Assembly: GCF_009617575.1 (NCBI RefSeq)
Contig: NZ_WIXJ01000001.1
Location: forward strand, 124,001 to 188,000
Direction of reading: 5' to 3'
Source: Rhodocyclus gracilis
GTDB lineage: Bacteria; Pseudomonadota; Gammaproteobacteria; Burkholderiales; Rhodocyclaceae
Length of the DNA: 64,000 nt
The notes under the pieces were generated by a model, which saw only the letters and a list, made by a program, of their open reading frames with translations, was not told the DNA's origin and did no database searches. Made by a program: the position numbers and the translations under genes. Position 1 is the first letter of the stretch, and each line of letters opens with the position of its first letter. Below, piece after piece: positions 61,192 to 64,000 of this stretch.

Positions 61192-61672
61192 ATCCGCCAC
61201 GTCGACCGCTGCGCCGGTCGCGACCTCCCTCGTCACCATTTACGCCGACGGCGGCTGCCGCGGCAACCCCGGCCCCGGCGGCTGGGGCGCGCTCTTGATC
61301 GCTGGCGACAACGAGAAAGAACTCTGGGGTGGCGAAGCCCACACCACCAACAACCGGATGGAACTGACCGCTGTCATCCGTGCGCTGGGCGCTCTCAAGC
61401 GGCCAACGACGGCCCGCGTACTGACCGACTCGCAGTACGTGCAAAAAGGCATCAGCGAGTGGATATTCAACTGGAAGAAAAACGGCTGGCGCACCTCGGA
61501 CAAAAAGCCCGTGAAGAACGCCGACCTCTGGCAGGAACTCGACACCCTCGCCCGCCAGCACCGCATCACCTGGTCGTGGGTCAAGGGACACGCTGGCGAA
61601 CCGGGTAACGAACGCGCCGACGCGCTGGCCAATCGCGGCATCGACGACGTTGTCGCCGGACGCATCGCCTAA
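61181..61672 (+). CDS. rnhA: Ribonuclease HI
   Basis: 163 residues; cleaves RNA in RNA-DNA hybrids. Catalytic Asp23 ([11 protein letters not shown]), Glu61 (NNRMEL), Asp83 (LTDSQYV) and Asp147 (NERADALA) are all present, with the basic handle WKKNGWR. The N-terminal 16 residues are Ser/Ala/Thr-rich and extra. GGAG lies 11 bp before the ATG. Confidence 0.96.
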   Translation: MSCESATSTAAPVATSLVTIYADGGCRGNPGPGGWGALLIAGDNEKELWGGEAHTTNNRMELTAVIRALGALKRPTTARVLTDSQYVQKGISEWIFNWKKNGWRTSDKKPVKNADLWQELDTLARQHRITWSWVKGHAGEPGNERADALANRGIDDVVAGRIA

Positions 61673-61719
61673 GCTTCGCCACGTTTCCTTACTGCTCGTC
61701 CAACCGCTCAGGTCTATCC

Positions 61720-62433
61720 ATGCGCCAAATATTCCTCGATACCGAAACCACCGGCCTCGAACACAAGCTGGGGCACCGCGTCATTGAAATCGCCGGCGTC
61801 GAAATGAAAAACCGCCGCCTGACGCACCATCATTTCCACTACTACCTCAACCCCGACCGCGACATCGACGAAGGCGCGCAAGCCGTGCACGGCATCAGCC
61901 GCGAGTTCTTGCAGGACAAGCCGCGCTTTGCCGAGATCGCCGCCGAGTTCCTCGATTTCATCCGCGGCGCCGAACTCGTCATCCATAACGCGCCCTTCGA
62001 TATCGGCTTTCTCAACGCCGAACTGGCGCGCCTCGACATGGCGCCCGTCACGACGCTTTGCGCGGGTGTTTGCGACACCCTGCGCATGGCCAAAGACCTG
62101 CATCCGGGCAAGCGCAACAACCTGAACGCGCTCTGCGAGCGCTATCAGGTCGACAACTCGCACCGGACCCTGCACGGCGCCTTGCTCGACGCGGAAATCC
62201 TCGCCGAAGTCTACGTCGCCATGACGCGCGGCCAGGAAAGCCTGCTGATGGACCTTGGCAGCACGCCAACGCCGGAAGCAACCGTCACCGAAAGCGTGCA
62301 GCCCCGCGCACACGCTGCCGCCCTGCGCGTCTATCGCGCCAGCGACGACGAAATCGCCGAACACGCACGCGTCCTCGCCAGCATTCAGAAAGAGAGCAAA
62401 GGCCACTGCCTGTGGCTGGCGGACGCCGACTGA
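61720..62433 (+). CDS. dnaQ: DNA polymerase III epsilon subunit (3'-5' proofreading exonuclease)
   Basis: 237 residues of DEDDh exonuclease: LDTETTGLE (Asp7, Glu9), HNAPFDIGFLN, and HRTLHGALLDAE (His and Asp of ExoIII). The C-terminus (about 190-237) is the region that binds the polymerase alpha subunit. Located 47 bp after rnhA, the usual rnhA-dnaQ pairing. Confidence 0.95.
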   Translation: MRQIFLDTETTGLEHKLGHRVIEIAGVEMKNRRLTHHHFHYYLNPDRDIDEGAQAVHGISREFLQDKPRFAEIAAEFLDFIRGAELVIHNAPFDIGFLNAELARLDMAPVTTLCAGVCDTLRMAKDLHPGKRNNLNALCERYQVDNSHRTLHGALLDAEILAEVYVAMTRGQESLLMDLGSTPTPEATVTESVQPRAHAAALRVYRASDDEIAEHARVLASIQKESKGHCLWLADAD

Positions 62434-62534
62434 GCGCACCGCCGGCGGGGGAGTGCGACGGCGGGATTGCACTCAAACAGCATCGCTCTATACTCCTCAG
62501 AAAAACGGGCAACGACCCGTCGAGGAGACAAAAC

Positions 62535-64000
62535 ATGAATACCGCCTTGTCGGCGCCGGCCTTGCGTCAGGCGCGTCTACGCCTGCTCGAGCGCGGCGAC
62601 TGCCCCAGCGAGTTGCTCGGCGAACGCCTCGCCCGCTCGTGGCGACGCAGCATGGCGGCGGGGCTGCTTCCCTCCAGCCACGTCAACGACGACGAGAACC
62701 TCTGTGGTGGCCATTTACTGCACGCCCTCGCCCACCAGCAGGAGTTGCTGGCGCATGCGCGGCCGGTCATGGACTACCTCTTCGAGCAGGTACGGCATAG
62801 CCGGAGCATGGTCGTTCTCGCCGACCATCAGGGTGTCTTGATGCGCACGCTGGGTGACGCCGACTTTCTCGACAAGGCCGAACGCGTCGCACTCTCCGCC
62901 GGCGTCTCCTGGCATGAGCGCCAACGCGGCACCAACGCTATCGGCACGGCGCTGGCTGAAAACGCCGCCGTCGAAGTGCATGGCGCTGAACACTACCTCG
63001 AACGCAACGCCTTCCTGACCTGCGCGGCAGCGCCGATCCTCTCGGCCAGCGGCGAGCTTCTTGGCGTGCTCGACATCTCCGGCGACCAGCGACGCCGCCA
63101 CCCGCATACGCTCGGCCTCGTCAACACCGCCGCGCGCATGATCGAAAACCGCCTCCTGCTCGCCGACGAGCGATGCCGCTTCCGGCTGCATCTGCACGCG
63201 CACGCGGAAGGCATCGGCAGCGTCGCCGAAGGTATCGTCGCGCTCTCCGAAGATGGCTGGATCATCGGCGCCAACCGCGCCGCGTTAAGCCTGCTGCGCC
63301 TGACACCCGCCGACCTCGGCCGCACGCCGCTGACGCAAGTGTTCGACAGTGATCTGGAGACGCTGCTCGCACACAGCCGGCGCCAGCAGAAGCGGCCAAT
63401 GCAGCAACACCTGCGCGATGGCAGCCCGCTCTTCGTCGAGGCGCACGGCGCGCTCAGCCCCGTCGGCCGCGCCAGCGTCTGCACGAGCGATGGCGCCGCC
63501 GAGACACGCGATGACGCACTCAGCCGTCTCGACACCGGAGATACGCGCTGGCACGGCGCCACCGAGAAAGTTCGGCGCATCCTTGGCAAACCCATTCCGC
63601 TTCTGATCCACGGTGAATCTGGCGTCGGCAAGGAACTGCTGGCACGCGCCGCCCACGACAGCGGGCCGCGACAGCAGCACCCCTTCGTAGCCATCAACTG
63701 TGCCGCCATTCCCGAAAACCTCATCGAAGCGGAGCTGTTTGGCTACCTGCCCGGCGCCTTTACCGGCGCCCGCCGCGAAGGCAGCCCCGGACGCCTGCGC
63801 GAGGCGCACGGTGGCACGCTGTTTCTCGACGAAATTGGCGACATGCCCCTGCTCATGCAAAGCCGCCTACTGCGCGTCCTGCAAGAACGTCAGGTCGTGC
63901 CGCTGGGCGGCAGCGTGCCGATTGATGTCGATTTCGCGCTGGTCTGCGCCACCCACCGCACCCTGCGCGACGAAGTCGAGCGCGGCAACTTCCGCAGCGA
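62535..64000 (+). CDS. Sigma-54-dependent activator, AcoR-like (3' partial)
   Basis: 488 residues visible, cut by the right edge. The N-terminus resembles AcoR (LARSWRRSMAAGL), then a GAF-like sensor (about 75-205; SWHERQRGTNAIGTAL), a PAS-like module (about 230-290), and the AAA+ domain with Walker A GESGVGKE, sigma-54 contact loop GAFTGA and Walker B GGTLFLDEIGD. The C-terminal Fis-type DNA-binding domain lies beyond the window. The ATG follows GAGGAG. The target operon is not visible. Confidence 0.9.
   Translation, partial: MNTALSAPALRQARLRLLERGDCPSELLGERLARSWRRSMAAGLLPSSHVNDDENLCGGHLLHALAHQQELLAHARPVMDYLFEQVRHSRSMVVLADHQGVLMRTLGDADFLDKAERVALSAGVSWHERQRGTNAIGTALAENAAVEVHGAEHYLERNAFLTCAAAPILSASGELLGVLDISGDQRRRHPHTLGLVNTAARMIENRLLLADERCRFRLHLHAHAEGIGSVAEGIVALSEDGWIIGANRAALSLLRLTPADLGRTPLTQVFDSDLETLLAHSRRQQKRPMQQHLRDGSPLFVEAHGALSPVGRASVCTSDGAAETRDDALSRLDTGDTRWHGATEKVRRILGKPIPLLIHGESGVGKELLARAAHDSGPRQQHPFVAINCAAIPENLIEAELFGYLPGAFTGARREGSPGRLREAHGGTLFLDEIGDMPLLMQSRLLRVLQERQVVPLGGSVPIDVDFALVCATHRTLRDEVERGNFRS

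Overview
The window is a GC-rich (roughly two-thirds G+C), gene-dense chromosomal segment of a betaproteobacterium. The gene content fits the Rhodocyclales best (Azonexus/Dechloromonas/Accumulibacter-like): an FNR-hemN-copper ATPase block as used for cbb3 oxidase assembly, polyhydroxyalkanoate synthesis genes, and many c-di-GMP proteins. This placement is inferred from gene content and neighbourhoods, not from a database search. Nothing looks like a prophage or a large island. The only clearly mobile-flavoured element is a small AbrB/Doc toxin-antitoxin pair.

Layout. 1-3169: 3' part of a heavy-metal RND pump, a P-II-like regulator lacking the uridylylation tyrosine, and a small membrane protein. 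3166-10691: a minus-strand block (SafE-like membrane protein, Cu+ ATPase, CopZ-like chaperone, a degenerate SelD-like protein), then hemN, with fnr divergent and an FNR box between them. 10938-16279: sulfur amino-acid genes metY-metX and cbs-CGL, preceded by a strongly structured leader RNA with a possible leader peptide. 16305-19873: four-gene MCE/Mla-type lipid transporter. 19882-26942: exopolyphosphatase, MoxR/VWA pair, toxin-antitoxin pair, HflX, FemAB-like acyltransferase. 27089-32001: exported protein, UvrB, aromatic aminotransferase, DUF3861. 32081-36598: phaC-phaB-phaR-DUF2252 operon with a recognisable promoter. 36848-39745: small membrane protein, ZIP transporter, GltX, tRNA-Ala and tRNA-Glu with a near-consensus promoter and a terminator. 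39794-48820: GGDEF/EAL protein, PgeF, RluD with an acidic tail, BamD, acetyl-CoA hydrolase/transferase, DUF3293 protein with a 9-bp repeat, RmuC. 48909-59521: signalling block (PAS-GGDEF-EAL-CZB, chemoreceptor, DUF748/AsmA-like protein, degenerate receiver-GGDEF, CheY-like receiver). 59587-64000: GloB, methyltransferase, RNase HI, DnaQ, and a sigma-54 activator cut by the right edge.

How the parts fit. The fnr/hemN/copper block suggests control of haem synthesis and copper delivery at low oxygen. The metY/metX and cbs/CGL genes let sulfur enter as sulfide to give homocysteine and then pass to cysteine. PHA synthesis, exopolyphosphatase and an acetate-forming CoA enzyme point to a storage-polymer lifestyle. 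Three GGDEF proteins (two with EAL), one chemoreceptor and one receiver indicate extensive c-di-GMP/chemosensory control.

Most worth following up: the SelD-like pseudoenzyme next to copper genes (3166-4719), the structured leader upstream of metY (10938-11132), the CZB zinc-binding domain at the C-terminus of a GGDEF-EAL protein, the receiver domain without its phospho-acceptor, and the acidic RluD tail.
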